A stretch of 64,000 nucleotides of DNA from Methylobacterium sp. J-077. GTDB taxonomy: Bacteria > Pseudomonadota > Alphaproteobacteria > Rhizobiales > Beijerinckiaceae. Below, in pieces: positions 1 to 9,898 of this stretch; position 1 is the first letter of the stretch, and each line of letters opens with the position of its first letter. The stretch is from positions 110,441 to 174,440 of the forward strand of contig NZ_JAKSYJ010000216.1 in the NCBI RefSeq assembly GCF_022829365.1. Reading direction: 5' to 3'. The notes beneath the pieces were generated by a model, which was given only the letters and a program-made list of their open reading frames with translations, did no database searches and had not been told where the DNA came from. A program made the position numbers and the translations under genes.

Positions 1-983
1 TGCCGGGCAGCCGGCGCAGGGACGAGATCGGCGACATTGCCCGCGCGGTGGTCACCATCCGCGACGTGTCGCTGGAAGAAGCGGCGCAGCAGCTCCATAC
101 CACGGAGGCGGCGCGGATGCGCGAGGAACAGGCTCGCCGTGCGATGCTGCAGGATCTCGCCGGCGATTTCGAGCGCTCCGTCGGCGGCATCGTCGAGGGG
201 CTGACCAGAGGGGTTGAGTCACTGCAGGGTGCGTCCGGAACCATGCGGATCGCCGTCGCGGGCACCTCCGAGCGCTCGACCAGCGTCGCCAGCGCCGCCC
301 GACAGACTGCCGACAATGTCGACTCGGTCGCGGCCGCGGCGGAAGAGCTCGGCGCTACCGTCCAAGAGATCGGGCGCCAAGTGGAGCAGGCCGCCGGCAT
401 GTCGGCCACGGCCGTCGACGAGGCCAAGCGAGCCGAGGGCACGATGGCCGATCTCGCCGCCGCCGCCACCCGGATCGGCGACGTGGTCGGGATGGTCTCG
501 ACCATCGCCGGCCAGACCAACCTGCTCGCTCTCAACGCCACGATTGAGGCCGCCCGCGCGGGCGAGGCCGGCCGCGGTTTCGCGGTGGTCGCGGCCGAGG
601 TCAAGGAACTCGCGACCCAGACCAGCCGGGCAACCGACGAGATCAGCCGCCAAGTGGCATCGATTCAGGCGGTGACCGGCGGTGTCTCCGTGGCGATCCA
701 GGGAATCGTGTCGCAGATCGAGGCGATGAACCACGTCTCGACCAGCATCTCGGCCGCCGTCGAGGAGCAGGGCGTCACCACGCAGGATATCGTCCGCAGC
801 ATGGGGCAGGCCTCGACCGGGACCAGCGGGATGACCGCCGACATCGCCGAGGTCGCCCGGGTCGCCAGCGAGGCCGGTCAGGCCGCGTCCTCGGTATCGC
901 AGGCCTCGGACGAGCTCGCCGCGCAGTCGGAGCAGCTTCGCGCCGAGGTCTCGCAATTCCTGCGGAACATCCGGGCAGCCTGA
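1..983 (+). CDS. Methyl-accepting chemotaxis protein, C-terminal part
   Basis: The reading frame is open from the left edge (first full codon at base 3), so the N-terminal sensor is outside the window. The first visible residues (RRDEIGDIARAV) are the end of a HAMP domain. The rest is a long coiled-coil signalling domain; its hairpin tip carries the conserved stretch around GQTNLLALNATIEAARAGE, which in this family contacts CheW and CheA. There is no C-terminal CheR-binding pentapeptide; the protein ends QFLRNIRAA. The ligand cannot be inferred. The stop TGA is at 981-983. Confidence 0.93.
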   Translation, partial: PGSRRRDEIGDIARAVVTIRDVSLEEAAQQLHTTEAARMREEQARRAMLQDLAGDFERSVGGIVEGLTRGVESLQGASGTMRIAVAGTSERSTSVASAARQTADNVDSVAAAAEELGATVQEIGRQVEQAAGMSATAVDEAKRAEGTMADLAAAATRIGDVVGMVSTIAGQTNLLALNATIEAARAGEAGRGFAVVAAEVKELATQTSRATDEISRQVASIQAVTGGVSVAIQGIVSQIEAMNHVSTSISAAVEEQGVTTQDIVRSMGQASTGTSGMTADIAEVARVASEAGQAASSVSQASDELAAQSEQLRAEVSQFLRNIRAA

Positions 984-1014
984 TCCGACCGGTGGATTCC
1001 CGGCCCGGACGGTC

Positions 1015-2421
1015 TCAGGCCGCCCGGGCCGGCAGCGGCGAAGCCGGCCGCGCCGTCCGGCCCGCATAGGCCTGCGCCGCCAGGGGCAATTCGATGGCGG
1101 CGCACAGGCCGCCCTCGCGCCGGTTTTCCAGGATCAGCCGGCCGTTATGGGCCTCGACGATCGCCAGCACGATCGACAGGCCGAGGCCGAAGCCGCTGGC
1201 CTCGTTGAGGTTGCGGGCGCGGTCGCCGCGTACGAAGGGTTGCAACATCGCATCGCGCTCCGAATCGGGGATGCCCGGCCCCTGATCGAGCACGCAGACA
1301 CGGATGCCCCGCTCGGAGGCCTCCATCCGGACCTCCGCCCGTCCGCCGTATTTGACGGCGTTGTCCACCAGATTGGTGATCGCGCGCTGCAATTCCTCCG
1401 GCCGGCCCTGCACCAGGACGTGCCGGCTGCGCCCGACGCTCACCGGCGCGCCGAAGTCCGAGAAGTCGTCGCAGACCGTCTGCACCACTGAGGCAAGATC
1501 CACGAGACTGTAGCTGCCGGCATCGCGCGTCTGCCCGTCGCGCACGAAGGACAAGGCGGCCTCGACCAGGCCGTTCATCTGGTCGAGGTCGCGCAGAGTG
1601 GCCGTGCGGGTGTGCTCGTCCTCGATGAACTCGGCGCGCAGGCGCAGGCGGGTGATCGGCGTGCGCAGGTCGTGGCTGATCGCCGCCAGCATCTGGGTGC
1701 GATCGTCGATCAGGCGGCGCACGCGCGCGCGCATGCGGTCGAGCGCCCGGGAGACGGCGAGCACCTCGCGGGGGCCCGCCTCCGGCAGGGCGACGTGATC
1801 GTCCCGTGTGCCGAACGCTTCGGCGGCGCCCGCCAAGCGCGCCAGCGGCGCCGTGAGCGCTCGGGTCGCCCAGAGGCAGAGCAGCGCCAGGGTCAGCGCC
1901 AGGAACACCACGGTGAAGATCAGGGCGCCCTGGCGAGGCGGGTGCAGGGGGGCGTCCGGCAGCGTGGCCTGGAGGGTCGCCCCGTTTGGCGTGACCATTC
2001 CGATATGCAGCAATCCGTCCGAAGGCGCCCGGTCCTGATCCTTCGAGAGATCGACGACGGTCACCGGCCGACCGGCACCGACGCGCAGGCGGCGAATGAC
2101 CGGCAGGTCTGGGACGGGGGCCGCATCCTGTGGCACCGCCCCGTCCCAGGCCTCGACCCGGATCAGCGGAAGGCTGCGCCCGCTCGCCAGCAGGGCCGGC
2201 CGCGCGGCCGGGTCCGCCTCGTCGAGGAGCCGCACCAGCGTGGACAGCCGGCCGGCGGCGACGCCCGGCAGCGTATCCGGGTTCTGCGGTTCATGCAGGA
2301 GCAGGAACGCCGCGGTGGCGACCATATGGGCGACCGCGATCCCGGCCACGACCAAGAGAGCGATCTGGCCCGCGATGCTCTGCGGGCGGAGCCGGTCGCG
2401 CAGCCGTCGGAACGCGCTCAT
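1015..2421 (-). CDS. Sensor histidine kinase, EnvZ-like
   Basis: 468 aa inner-membrane kinase. A first membrane segment lies at about residues 16-42, a periplasmic domain of about 120 residues follows, a second membrane segment lies at about 166-186, then a HAMP domain, a HisKA domain with the phospho-accepting His250 in AAISHDLRTP, and an HATPase_c domain with N box (NLVDNAVKYGG) and G boxes (DQGPGIP, GFGLGLSIV). The ATG at 2421 overlaps the TGA of the upstream response regulator as ATGA, so the two are co-translated and form a cognate pair. The layout matches EnvZ; the stimulus is not visible. Confidence 0.93.
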   Translation of the reverse strand: MSAFRRLRDRLRPQSIAGQIALLVVAGIAVAHMVATAAFLLLHEPQNPDTLPGVAAGRLSTLVRLLDEADPAARPALLASGRSLPLIRVEAWDGAVPQDAAPVPDLPVIRRLRVGAGRPVTVVDLSKDQDRAPSDGLLHIGMVTPNGATLQATLPDAPLHPPRQGALIFTVVFLALTLALLCLWATRALTAPLARLAGAAEAFGTRDDHVALPEAGPREVLAVSRALDRMRARVRRLIDDRTQMLAAISHDLRTPITRLRLRAEFIEDEHTRTATLRDLDQMNGLVEAALSFVRDGQTRDAGSYSLVDLASVVQTVCDDFSDFGAPVSVGRSRHVLVQGRPEELQRAITNLVDNAVKYGGRAEVRMEASERGIRVCVLDQGPGIPDSERDAMLQPFVRGDRARNLNEASGFGLGLSIVLAIVEAHNGRLILENRREGGLCAAIELPLAAQAYAGRTARPASPLPARAA

Positions 2422-3137
2422 GACCGAGTCACTTCGGGGGTGAACAGGTAGCCGCCCGAGCGGATCGTGCGGATGAATTCCGGGTTGCGCGTGTCGCGCT
2501 CGATCTTCTGGCGGATGCGCGAGATCAGCACGTCGATGCTGCGCTCGAACGGCCCGGCCGTGCGCCCCTGGGTGAGGTCGAGCAGCTGATCGCGCGACAG
2601 CACCCGCCCCGGCCGCAGGCACAGCGCGTGCAGGAGCTCGAACTCCGCGCCCGTCATGGCGATGCGGGCGCCCTCCGGCGACAGCACCTGCCGGAGCGAC
2701 ACGTCGAGCGTCCAGCCGGAGAAGTGCAGGCGCCGGCGCTCGTCCGGGTCGGGCGCCTCTGCGGCGACCCGGCGCAGGATCGCCCGGATCCGGGCCAGGA
2801 GTTCACGCGGGTTGAACGGCTTGGCGAGGTAATCGTCTGCGCCGAGTTCCAGGCCGAGGATGCGGTCGACCTCCTCGGATTTCGCGGTCAGCATCAGGAT
2901 CGGGATCTGCGAGGCGCCGCGCAGACGGCGGCACAGGCTCAATCCGTCCTCGCCCGGGAGCATCAGGTCGAGCACGATCAGGTCGATGCGCGATTCCGCC
3001 AGCGCCCGGTCCATCTCGGCGCCGTCGCCCGCCAGCGTAACACGGCAATCGTTGCCGCGCAGGTAGCGGGCGACCAGGGCCGAGATTTCCCGATCGTCCT
3101 CGACCACGAGGATGTGGGGTGTGGCGGGTGCGTTCAT
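2418..3137 (-). CDS. OmpR-family response regulator
   Basis: 239 aa with the start used here (MNAPATPHILVVEDD). The receiver domain has the acidic pocket (EDD), the phosphorylation site Asp57 in LIVLDLMLPG, a conserved Thr (MLTAKS) and Lys (LAKPFNP). A winged-helix DNA-binding domain with the Trans_reg_C signature (RSIDVLISRIRQKIE) follows. It overlaps the kinase gene by 4 bp and is its likely partner. Another in-frame ATG lies at 3173; neither has a clear Shine-Dalgarno sequence, so the start is uncertain by 12 codons. The target genes are unknown. Confidence 0.92.
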   Translation of the reverse strand: MNAPATPHILVVEDDREISALVARYLRGNDCRVTLAGDGAEMDRALAESRIDLIVLDLMLPGEDGLSLCRRLRGASQIPILMLTAKSEEVDRILGLELGADDYLAKPFNPRELLARIRAILRRVAAEAPDPDERRRLHFSGWTLDVSLRQVLSPEGARIAMTGAEFELLHALCLRPGRVLSRDQLLDLTQGRTAGPFERSIDVLISRIRQKIERDTRNPEFIRTIRSGGYLFTPEVTRS

Positions 3138-3289
3138 CGCGCAGGAATCGGCGAGCGGATCGGCGAGCGTCATCACGGGATTATGCGCCGAAGCGGCGAT
3201 TATTCGAAGATGCGCGACGGAACCATTTTGTAAGCGCATGTTTCCAGCACAGCCATAGCTGTGGCGGCGGCCGGACTCCGGGAAAGACG

Positions 3290-4534
3290 ATGAGCACCAA
3301 GGCGACCAAGCCGGATCCGATCGCGCCGAAGCCGCCCGAGCTGGCCTCGCCGTGGTACGATCCGGCTCGGGCCGCACTTCAGGCCGAGGCCCGCGCCTTC
3401 GCCCGCGATACGGTGCTGCCGCTCGCCGACGAGCTCGACCCGCAGAAGGCCGAGATGCCCCGGTCGCTGATCGACGCCATGGCCGGGAAAGGCTGGTTCG
3501 GCATCACGATCCCGGAGGCGCAGGGCGGCCTCGGCCTCGGGGTGTTCGAATACTGTCTCGTCTCCGAGGAGCTGGCCCGGGCCTGGCTGTCGGTGGGCAG
3601 CATCCTGGCCCGCGGCCAAGGGCTGGGCACCCAGACCCTCGATCCGGAGCGGCGGGCCGACCTGCTGCGGCGCTCGGCCAAGGGCGCCTGGATCGGCTCG
3701 ATCTCCCTGTCCGAGCCCAATGCCGGATCCGACCTCGCCGGGGTGCAGACCCGGGCGGTGCGGGACGGCGACGATTGGGTGCTCACCGGCACCAAGCGCT
3801 GGGCCGGCTTCGCCAAGGGCGCCGACTTCGTCGAGGTCCTGGCCCGCACCCGCGATCCGGAGCCCGGCGAATCGCGCTCGGCTGGCCTGGAGCCGTTCCT
3901 GGTGGTGAAGGACCGGGACAGCTTCCCGCCCGGCATGACCGGCCGGGTGATCGACAAGATCGGCTATCACGGCTTCCAGACCTTCGAGCTCGCCCTCGAC
4001 GGCGTACGCGTGCCCGAGAGCGACCGGCTCACCGGGCTCTACGGCGACCAGGGGGCGGACGCCGATTCCGGCGGCTTCGCCTCGGTCCAGCGCGGGCTCA
4101 ACATCGCCCGGGTCCACACGGCGGCCCGGGCGGTCGGCGTGGCGCGGGCCGCCGTGGAGGACACGCAGGCCTACCTGCAGGAGCGGGTCCAGTTCGGCCA
4201 TCCGATCGGCGATTTTCAGGCGCTCCGCTTCGCACTGGCCGACATGGCCGCCGAGGTCGCCCAAGCGCGGGCGTTCTGGCAGCAGGTCGCCCATCTCCTC
4301 GACCAGGGCGAGGCGGCCGAGAGCGAATCGGCGATGGTGAAGCTCCTGGCCACCGAGATGGCGGTGCGCGTCACCAACCAGGCGATGCAGCTCCACGGCG
4401 GCAACGGCTACACCACCGAGCGGCGGGTCGAGCGCTACTGGCGCGATGCCCGCCTGACCACGATCTTCGAGGGCACGAGCGAGATCCAGCGGCGGATCAT
4501 CAGCGACCGGATGCTGCCCCGACCCGGTGCCTGA
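3290..4534 (+). CDS. Acyl-CoA dehydrogenase
   Basis: 414 aa flavoenzyme expected to introduce the alpha,beta double bond into an acyl-CoA and pass electrons to ETF. N-terminal helical domain, central beta domain (SLSEPNAGSDL, FAD contact) and C-terminal helical domain with RVQFGHPIGDFQ and FEGTSEIQR are all present. Glu394 in FEGTSE sits at the usual catalytic-base position. The ATG at 3290 follows GGAAAG by a few bases; the frame is open further upstream but there it overlaps the divergent regulator. It is divergent from the two-component pair. Substrate chain length cannot be told from sequence. Confidence 0.92.
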   Translation: MSTKATKPDPIAPKPPELASPWYDPARAALQAEARAFARDTVLPLADELDPQKAEMPRSLIDAMAGKGWFGITIPEAQGGLGLGVFEYCLVSEELARAWLSVGSILARGQGLGTQTLDPERRADLLRRSAKGAWIGSISLSEPNAGSDLAGVQTRAVRDGDDWVLTGTKRWAGFAKGADFVEVLARTRDPEPGESRSAGLEPFLVVKDRDSFPPGMTGRVIDKIGYHGFQTFELALDGVRVPESDRLTGLYGDQGADADSGGFASVQRGLNIARVHTAARAVGVARAAVEDTQAYLQERVQFGHPIGDFQALRFALADMAAEVAQARAFWQQVAHLLDQGEAAESESAMVKLLATEMAVRVTNQAMQLHGGNGYTTERRVERYWRDARLTTIFEGTSEIQRRIISDRMLPRPGA

Positions 4535-4652
4535 CGAATCGCAGACTCGTGCGACGAATCGTCAAGCCGGACTCCCCGCCCCGGCCGACCCGGCTACCTC
4601 ACCGGGATCTGCGTGCGCCGCACCATCGGCGCGACCGTCATTCGGAAGCCCC

Positions 4653-6509
4653 GTGTCGAAGCCCATCAGCGATTACGCCCTCATTGGCGATACCCATTCC
4701 TGTGCGCTGATCGCCCGGGACGGCTCGATCGACTGGCTGTGCTGGCCGCGCCACGACTCGCCAGCCCTGTTCCTGAAGCTCCTCGACGACGACAAGGGCG
4801 GTGCGTGCAGCCTCGCCTTCGACGGGCTTGAGGGCACGACGCGCCGCTACGTGCCCGATACCAACATCCTGGAGACCACCTTCACGACCGCCACCGGGCG
4901 CGCCCGGCTGGTCGACGTCATGCCGGTCAACCCGCCGAGCCCGGAGCCCGACGAAGGCCCGGACGGCGAAGGCGAAAGCCGGCTGATCCGGCTGCTCACC
5001 TGCGAGAGCGGGCGGGTCACCGGCCGATACGTGGTGCGCCCGACCTTCGATTACGCCCGCCGCCCCTGCACACCGATCGTCGAGGGCCGGTCCGTCCTGT
5101 TCGAGGCCGGGGATTGCCGCCTGCGCGTCAACGCCTTCCCGGAGCCGAAGCTGGACGGCGACGCGGCCGAAATCCGGTTCGATCTCGCCGAAGGCGAGAC
5201 CGCCTACCTGGTCCTGACCCATGGTGAGGACAACGAAGACGCCTGCATCGACGATTTTGCCGGTGCCCAAAGCCGCCTGGAATCCACGACCGAATACTGG
5301 CGTCGCTGGAGCGACCGCACTTCCTATCGCGGCGCCTATCGGGACGCGGTGATGCGCTCGGCCCTGTGCCTGAAGCTGCTGACCTATTCGCCCACGGGCG
5401 GCATCGTGGCGGCGGCGACCGCCGGGCTGCCGGAGGCGGTGCCCGGTGATCGCAACTACGATTACCGCTTCACCTGGATGCGCGACGCCGCCTTCACGGT
5501 CACCGCCTTCGTGATGCTCGGCTACGTCCGCGAGGCTTCCGAGTTCTTGCGCTTCCTGCGCGAGCGGGACGGGTCCTACGGGCAAGACACCAAGCTGATG
5601 TACGGCATCAGCGACGACATGCCGTCGGAGGAGGTGCTGGACCATCTCGAAGGCTGGCACGGCGTCGGCCCGGTGGTGATCGGCAACCTGGCCGAGGACC
5701 AGGATCAGCACGACATCTACGGCGAATTGCTGCGGGCGCTCTGCGTGTTCCTGGAGGCGGTCGATTACGACCCGCCCGAGAAGGTCAACGACCGCCTGCC
5801 CGAGGTGCTGGATCACCTCACCGCCCGGGCGATCCGCCACCGGCACGATGCCGATAACGGCATCTGGGAATTGCGGACCGGGCCGCGCCAGCAGGTCCAC
5901 ACCAAGGCAATGATCTGGGTGGCGCTGACCGACGCGGCCCGGATCGCCCGCAACATCGACGGCGTCCCCGCCGAAAAGATCGCCGCGTGGGAGCGGATCG
6001 CCGCCGAGGTCCGGGCGGAATATCTCGAGAGGGGCTGGAGCCCGGAGAAGCAGGCCTTCACTGGCGCCTACGAATCGCACCACCTCGACGCGGCCGTGCT
6101 GCGCGTGGCCCTGTTCGGGGCGCTCGATCCATCCGACCCGCGCACACGCTCGACTCTGGCAGCGATCGAGCGGGAACTGGGCGTCGGCGACCTGATCTAC
6201 CGCTACCGCATGGATGACGGCCTGAAGGGCGACGAGGGCACGTTCACGGCCTGCGCGTTCTGGCGGGTCGGCTGCCTCGCCCTCGACGGGCGCATCCGGG
6301 AGGCAAAGGCCGTGTTCGAGCGCCTGCTCGCGCGCGGCAACGATGTTGGCCTGTTCGCCGAGGAGATCGACGCGGCCACCGGCGAGCAGCGCGGGAACAT
6401 GCCCCAGGGTTTCTCGCACATGGCGCTGATCAACGCGGCCCTGCGGCTGGAGGACAGCATCGAGCGGTTCGGCCTGGTCGACCCGATCGAGCAGCGAGCG
6501 GCGGAGTAG
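4653..6509 (+). CDS. Glycoside hydrolase family 15 protein (glucoamylase/trehalase-like)
   Basis: 618 aa from a GTG start preceded by GGAAG (4644-4648), chosen because conserved sequence begins at once (SKPISDYALIGD). Family landmarks are the N-terminal GSIDWLCWPRHDS segment, the (alpha/alpha)6-barrel motif YDYRFTWMRDA, the region EGWHGVGPVVIGN with the general-acid Glu, and ATGEQRGNMPQGFSH with the general-base Glu. No signal peptide is seen, so the enzyme is probably cytoplasmic, acting on alpha-linked glucans, maltose or trehalose. Family members from actinobacteria include trehalases, so the substrate stays open. The frame extends upstream to 4527, overlapping the previous gene, without support. 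Confidence 0.9.
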   Translation: MSKPISDYALIGDTHSCALIARDGSIDWLCWPRHDSPALFLKLLDDDKGGACSLAFDGLEGTTRRYVPDTNILETTFTTATGRARLVDVMPVNPPSPEPDEGPDGEGESRLIRLLTCESGRVTGRYVVRPTFDYARRPCTPIVEGRSVLFEAGDCRLRVNAFPEPKLDGDAAEIRFDLAEGETAYLVLTHGEDNEDACIDDFAGAQSRLESTTEYWRRWSDRTSYRGAYRDAVMRSALCLKLLTYSPTGGIVAAATAGLPEAVPGDRNYDYRFTWMRDAAFTVTAFVMLGYVREASEFLRFLRERDGSYGQDTKLMYGISDDMPSEEVLDHLEGWHGVGPVVIGNLAEDQDQHDIYGELLRALCVFLEAVDYDPPEKVNDRLPEVLDHLTARAIRHRHDADNGIWELRTGPRQQVHTKAMIWVALTDAARIARNIDGVPAEKIAAWERIAAEVRAEYLERGWSPEKQAFTGAYESHHLDAAVLRVALFGALDPSDPRTRSTLAAIERELGVGDLIYRYRMDDGLKGDEGTFTACAFWRVGCLALDGRIREAKAVFERLLARGNDVGLFAEEIDAATGEQRGNMPQGFSHMALINAALRLEDSIERFGLVDPIEQRAAE

Positions 6510-6530
6510 GCCGCGTCTCAAGGTTCCCCG

Positions 6531-8063
6531 TCAGGCCGCGATCCGGATGGCCTCGTCAGACCCGGCATCCGCAGTGTCGCGACTGGCGCGGAACTGATCC
6601 AGCAGATCGGCGCCGAGGCCGTCGAGGACCTCCTGCATGGCGGCCTGGACTTCCGGATCCTCCTCCTTCGGCTCCGTGCGGTACCAGGCCAGGATCTGCT
6701 CGGGCAGCGCATCCAGGATCGCCCCGACCGGGTTGGCCAGCTCGGCGTCCGCCTCCGCGACGATCGCGGGCTCGACCACCACCGGATCGGGCATCTCGAC
6801 CGGCGCCACCGCGACGGTTTCGAAGGCGGTCACCGGCTCGGCGAAGGCGGTGCGGCGCTGGCTTTCCAGGGCGGCCCGCCAGGCGGCATCGGCAGCTGCG
6901 GCGTCGCGGCGGGCGGCTTCCCGGGCCATGGCCTCGGCCGCGATAGCACGGGCGGCTTCGCGGGCCTCGTCGCGGGCAGCCTCGGCCTCGTAGCGGGTCA
7001 ACAGGGCGACGACCGCGTGCATCTCCGGCGCCGGCAGATCGGTGCAGGCGTCGATGGCGGATTCGATCATCCGACGCGACAGGCCGGCGCCGCGCAGGCC
7101 GGTCGGCTTGTCGGCGGCCGCCTGCTGGGCTGCGAGGGCAGCCTGCATCGCCGGCAGCAGCGCCTCCGGCAGCCCGGCCTTCCGATGCAGCTCGGCGAAG
7201 GAACGGGGGTCCCGCATGGCGCGGGCGATCCCGACATGATCCTGGCCCGACAGATCGGCCAGCGCCGCCTGCACGAAGTCGGTCCGGCCGGAGAGCACGG
7301 CCCGCAGGATCAGGCCGGCGGTGAGCTGGCGGGTCGTGCGCAGATGGGCCACGAGGCGCGCCACCCCGGCGGCGCCGGATTGGTCGCAGGCTTCCAGGGC
7401 TACGCGCTCGCCCGCCTCGCGGCGCATCCGGTCGCAGCGCTCGGTGCCGATCCAGCCGCGCGCGGTAACGAACAGCGACAGCGCCTCGGCCACAGCGAGG
7501 CCGATCGCGTAGCGCACCTCCGGCGGCAGGTCGGACCGCCGGAGCAGCGCTTCGCGCAAGCCCGCTTCTTCGCCGCGGCGCTCGATCATGCGCAGCATCC
7601 GACCCGCGGTGATCTTCGCCGTGGGGTTGCCGGCCAGGACCACCAGGGTGTCGAGTTCGCTGATCTCGGCCAGTGCCCCCGAGACCGCGTGCGAGAGATG
7701 ATGACGGGCCGCGATCACCGCGCGGGTGGCCTCGTCGCCCAAAGCCGCGGCATCGACCAGATCCGCGTCGGTGAGCACCGGCGAGCGGGCCAGGACCAGG
7801 CGCGCTACCTCGGGCACGTCGCAGGACAAAGCCACCACCAGGGGCCGGGGCGTCCGCGCGGAGGCCGCGCAGGTCTCGGCGAGCGCCCGGCGGACCACCG
7901 GCGATGGGTCGTCGAGCAGCGACAGCAGCGCGGTCTTGGCCTCCCAGGCCTCATCGGCGGAGAGGTCGCCGTAGAGGTACGCCCGTGCCAGCGCCGTCGT
8001 GGCCTCGGCCCGGCGGCCGGCCGAGGCGTTCTGGGTCCAGGCCAGGAACTCGCGGATGATCAT
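6531..8063 (-). CDS. DUF2336 domain-containing protein
   Basis: 510 aa, cytoplasmic. The N-terminal about 330 residues match the DUF2336 type found in alphaproteobacteria: repeated short helical units resembling HEAT repeats, with phrases such as LLDDPSPVVRRALAE and CDVPEVARLVLARSPVLTDADLV. The C-terminal part is Ala/Glu-rich (EARDEAREAARAIAAEAMARE) and ends in an acidic tail, a likely coiled coil. Its ATG overlaps the stop of the upstream transglycosylase gene (ATGA at 8060-8063), so the two are probably co-expressed. The biochemical function is unknown. Confidence 0.85.
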   Translation of the reverse strand: MIIREFLAWTQNASAGRRAEATTALARAYLYGDLSADEAWEAKTALLSLLDDPSPVVRRALAETCAASARTPRPLVVALSCDVPEVARLVLARSPVLTDADLVDAAALGDEATRAVIAARHHLSHAVSGALAEISELDTLVVLAGNPTAKITAGRMLRMIERRGEEAGLREALLRRSDLPPEVRYAIGLAVAEALSLFVTARGWIGTERCDRMRREAGERVALEACDQSGAAGVARLVAHLRTTRQLTAGLILRAVLSGRTDFVQAALADLSGQDHVGIARAMRDPRSFAELHRKAGLPEALLPAMQAALAAQQAAADKPTGLRGAGLSRRMIESAIDACTDLPAPEMHAVVALLTRYEAEAARDEAREAARAIAAEAMAREAARRDAAAADAAWRAALESQRRTAFAEPVTAFETVAVAPVEMPDPVVVEPAIVAEADAELANPVGAILDALPEQILAWYRTEPKEEDPEVQAAMQEVLDGLGADLLDQFRASRDTADAGSDEAIRIAA

Positions 8064-9178
8064 GGGCCGCTCCGGGGGGCGAACAGGCTGGTCCTGATGC
8101 CGGTGGTGGATCCCGCGCCGGCGAGTTCGGCCGGGCGGCGGGGCGGCAGCGGCGGATTGACGAGGGCGTGTCCGGCCGGCGTCTGCGCCGGTTCGGCGAG
8201 GGCGCCGGTGGTCGCCGGCTCGACGGCGGCGAGGCTGGCCGAGGTTTCGGCGCCCGAGCGCGGAAAATAGGTCGGCGCGGCGTGCTGGGTCGGCGGCGCT
8301 GCGTTGCGGGTCTGCCAGAGGCGCGCGGTCGCGTCGGACGCCGCCCCGCGTGGGTCGGTCTGGAACAGGCTGCGCAGGTCGGCGGTGCCGCCGAACGCCG
8401 TGGCGGTGCTGGCATAGGCCGTGGCCGCCTGCGTCGCCGGGGCGCCGTCCTGGCGCAGGGCGGTCAGGTCCGTGGCGGCGGCACCCTGCGCGGCGGCCGA
8501 CAGGCTGGCATAGAGCTCGGCGGCGCTGCGGGGCCGGCCGGCGCGGTCGTAGAACAGCGCCCGGTTAGCGGCGGCCGCCTCCGGCAGGTCGAGGGCGGCG
8601 GCCCGGGCCGGGAAGGCGCGGGCGGTGGAGATCAGCGCGGCCGCGCCCTTGGCCCCCAGGACATGGGCCGCGTAGAGGTCGCCCGCGGTCGGGTCGCGCC
8701 CGAGGGCTGCAGCCAGCGCGTCGGAATTCTGCTGGGTCAGGGCGCCGGCCAGCGTCGCGGAGATCTTGGGATCGCGCCGCAGGTCGAGGATCGCCTGGCG
8801 CTGGTCGGCGTCCGGGACCGCGTAGGTGCCGTCCGGCTGCCGGGTGATCGCGTCCGCCTGCGCCTGGAGGCCGAGCTTCGGCCCGGCATTCTTCATCACC
8901 CCGAGCCAGGTCTGCTCGATGAACTGGAACAGGCCGGTGGCCGACGAGGTCCCGGCTTTGGCCGCGGGGTCGAGGGCGGATTCCCGCCGGGCCGTGGCCA
9001 GGAGGTAATCGAAGCCGACGCCGGTCGCCATTGCGCCGTCGCGGATCGCCTGGACAACCGGTCCGGAGGCGGCCGCGCCCGTCGCCGCCCGCGGCGCTTG
9101 TGCGGGCGGGCTGCTCTCCGGTGGGCTGGACGGCGTGGTGAACAGGAACATCCGGGCGCGCACGGGGTCTGAGGACAC
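8060..9178 (-). CDS. Lytic transglycosylase SLT domain protein
   Basis: 372 aa. Residues about 40-190 form a lysozyme-like fold with catalytic Glu66 in ARRESALDP and the following ATGLFQFIEQTWLG, typical of SLT-type murein transglycosylases that cut glycan strands to 1,6-anhydro products. The C-terminal half is Ala/Thr/Pro-rich and probably disordered. No signal peptide is visible, although the substrate is periplasmic, so export by another route is possible. The GTG at 9178 has AGG six bases upstream; an ATG at 9151 lacks one. Translationally coupled to the downstream DUF2336 gene. Confidence 0.85.
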   Translation of the reverse strand: MSSDPVRARMFLFTTPSSPPESSPPAQAPRAATGAAASGPVVQAIRDGAMATGVGFDYLLATARRESALDPAAKAGTSSATGLFQFIEQTWLGVMKNAGPKLGLQAQADAITRQPDGTYAVPDADQRQAILDLRRDPKISATLAGALTQQNSDALAAALGRDPTAGDLYAAHVLGAKGAAALISTARAFPARAAALDLPEAAAANRALFYDRAGRPRSAAELYASLSAAAQGAAATDLTALRQDGAPATQAATAYASTATAFGGTADLRSLFQTDPRGAASDATARLWQTRNAAPPTQHAAPTYFPRSGAETSASLAAVEPATTGALAEPAQTPAGHALVNPPLPPRRPAELAGAGSTTGIRTSLFAPRSGP

Positions 9179-9241
9179 CGTGAACCTGCGCTGCTTATGG
9201 TAAACAAGTCCTCAATCGAAGCTGCGCTGCGATATCGGGTT

Positions 9242-9871
9242 TCAGGATCCGGTGAACTCGGCCGCGCCCTTCGGCCGGCGCATCTGAAAGCGGGTGTCGG
9301 CCGTGGCGCGGAAATAGTCGAAATAGCCGCCGCGCAGGATCGGGTGCATCGCCGCCGTGTCGACCATGCCGTCCGATACAAACCGTTCATCGACGTAGAT
9401 CGACACGACCTGCCCGATCACCAGGAAGTTCTCGGCGTCCCCCCCGCCGAGGGGAACCAGCGGGACGGTCTGCAGCCATCGGCATTCGAGGGCGGCGGGC
9501 GAGGCCGCCACCCGGGGCGGGCGCACCTTCTGCGAGGGGGCGGTCTCCAGCTTCGCGAAGGCGAATTCGCTCTCGCCCCGCGGCAGCGGCGCCGAGGAAT
9601 CGTTCATCCCGTCGCGCAGGTCCCAGGTCGCCAGGCTGCAGACGAACTCCGCGCCCTCCTCCGCGAAGGTCATGGCGTCCTTCCGGCCCGAGGACGAGAA
9701 CGCCACCATGTTGTCCGCCACCGCATTGAAGAACGAGTACGGTGCGAGGTTGAGCTTGCCGTCCCGGCTCATGGCGCTGATCCAGCCGATCGGCCGCGGC
9801 GCGACGATCGCCTTCAGCGGGTTGTGCGGCAGGGCGCGCGCCTCGCGCGGGGCTTCGAGATCGTAATGCAC
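9242..9871 (-). CDS. Flavin reductase family protein
   Basis: 209 aa FMN-binding split-barrel protein. The N-terminal stretch LKAIVAPRPIGWISAMSRDG followed by NLAPYSFFNAVADN is the FMN-contact signature of the flavin reductase-like family. The GTG start at 9871 is preceded by AGAAGG seven bases away; a TTG at 9898 has no such site. It lies downstream of, and on the same strand as, a nitroreductase, separated by 27 bases, so the pair probably forms a small flavoenzyme operon. Physiological substrate unknown. Confidence 0.85.
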   Translation of the reverse strand: MHYDLEAPREARALPHNPLKAIVAPRPIGWISAMSRDGKLNLAPYSFFNAVADNMVAFSSSGRKDAMTFAEEGAEFVCSLATWDLRDGMNDSSAPLPRGESEFAFAKLETAPSQKVRPPRVAASPAALECRWLQTVPLVPLGGGDAENFLVIGQVVSIYVDERFVSDGMVDTAAMHPILRGGYFDYFRATADTRFQMRRPKGAAEFTGS

Positions 9872-9898
9872 GGGTGCGCCTTCTGAGACCAGTCGCAA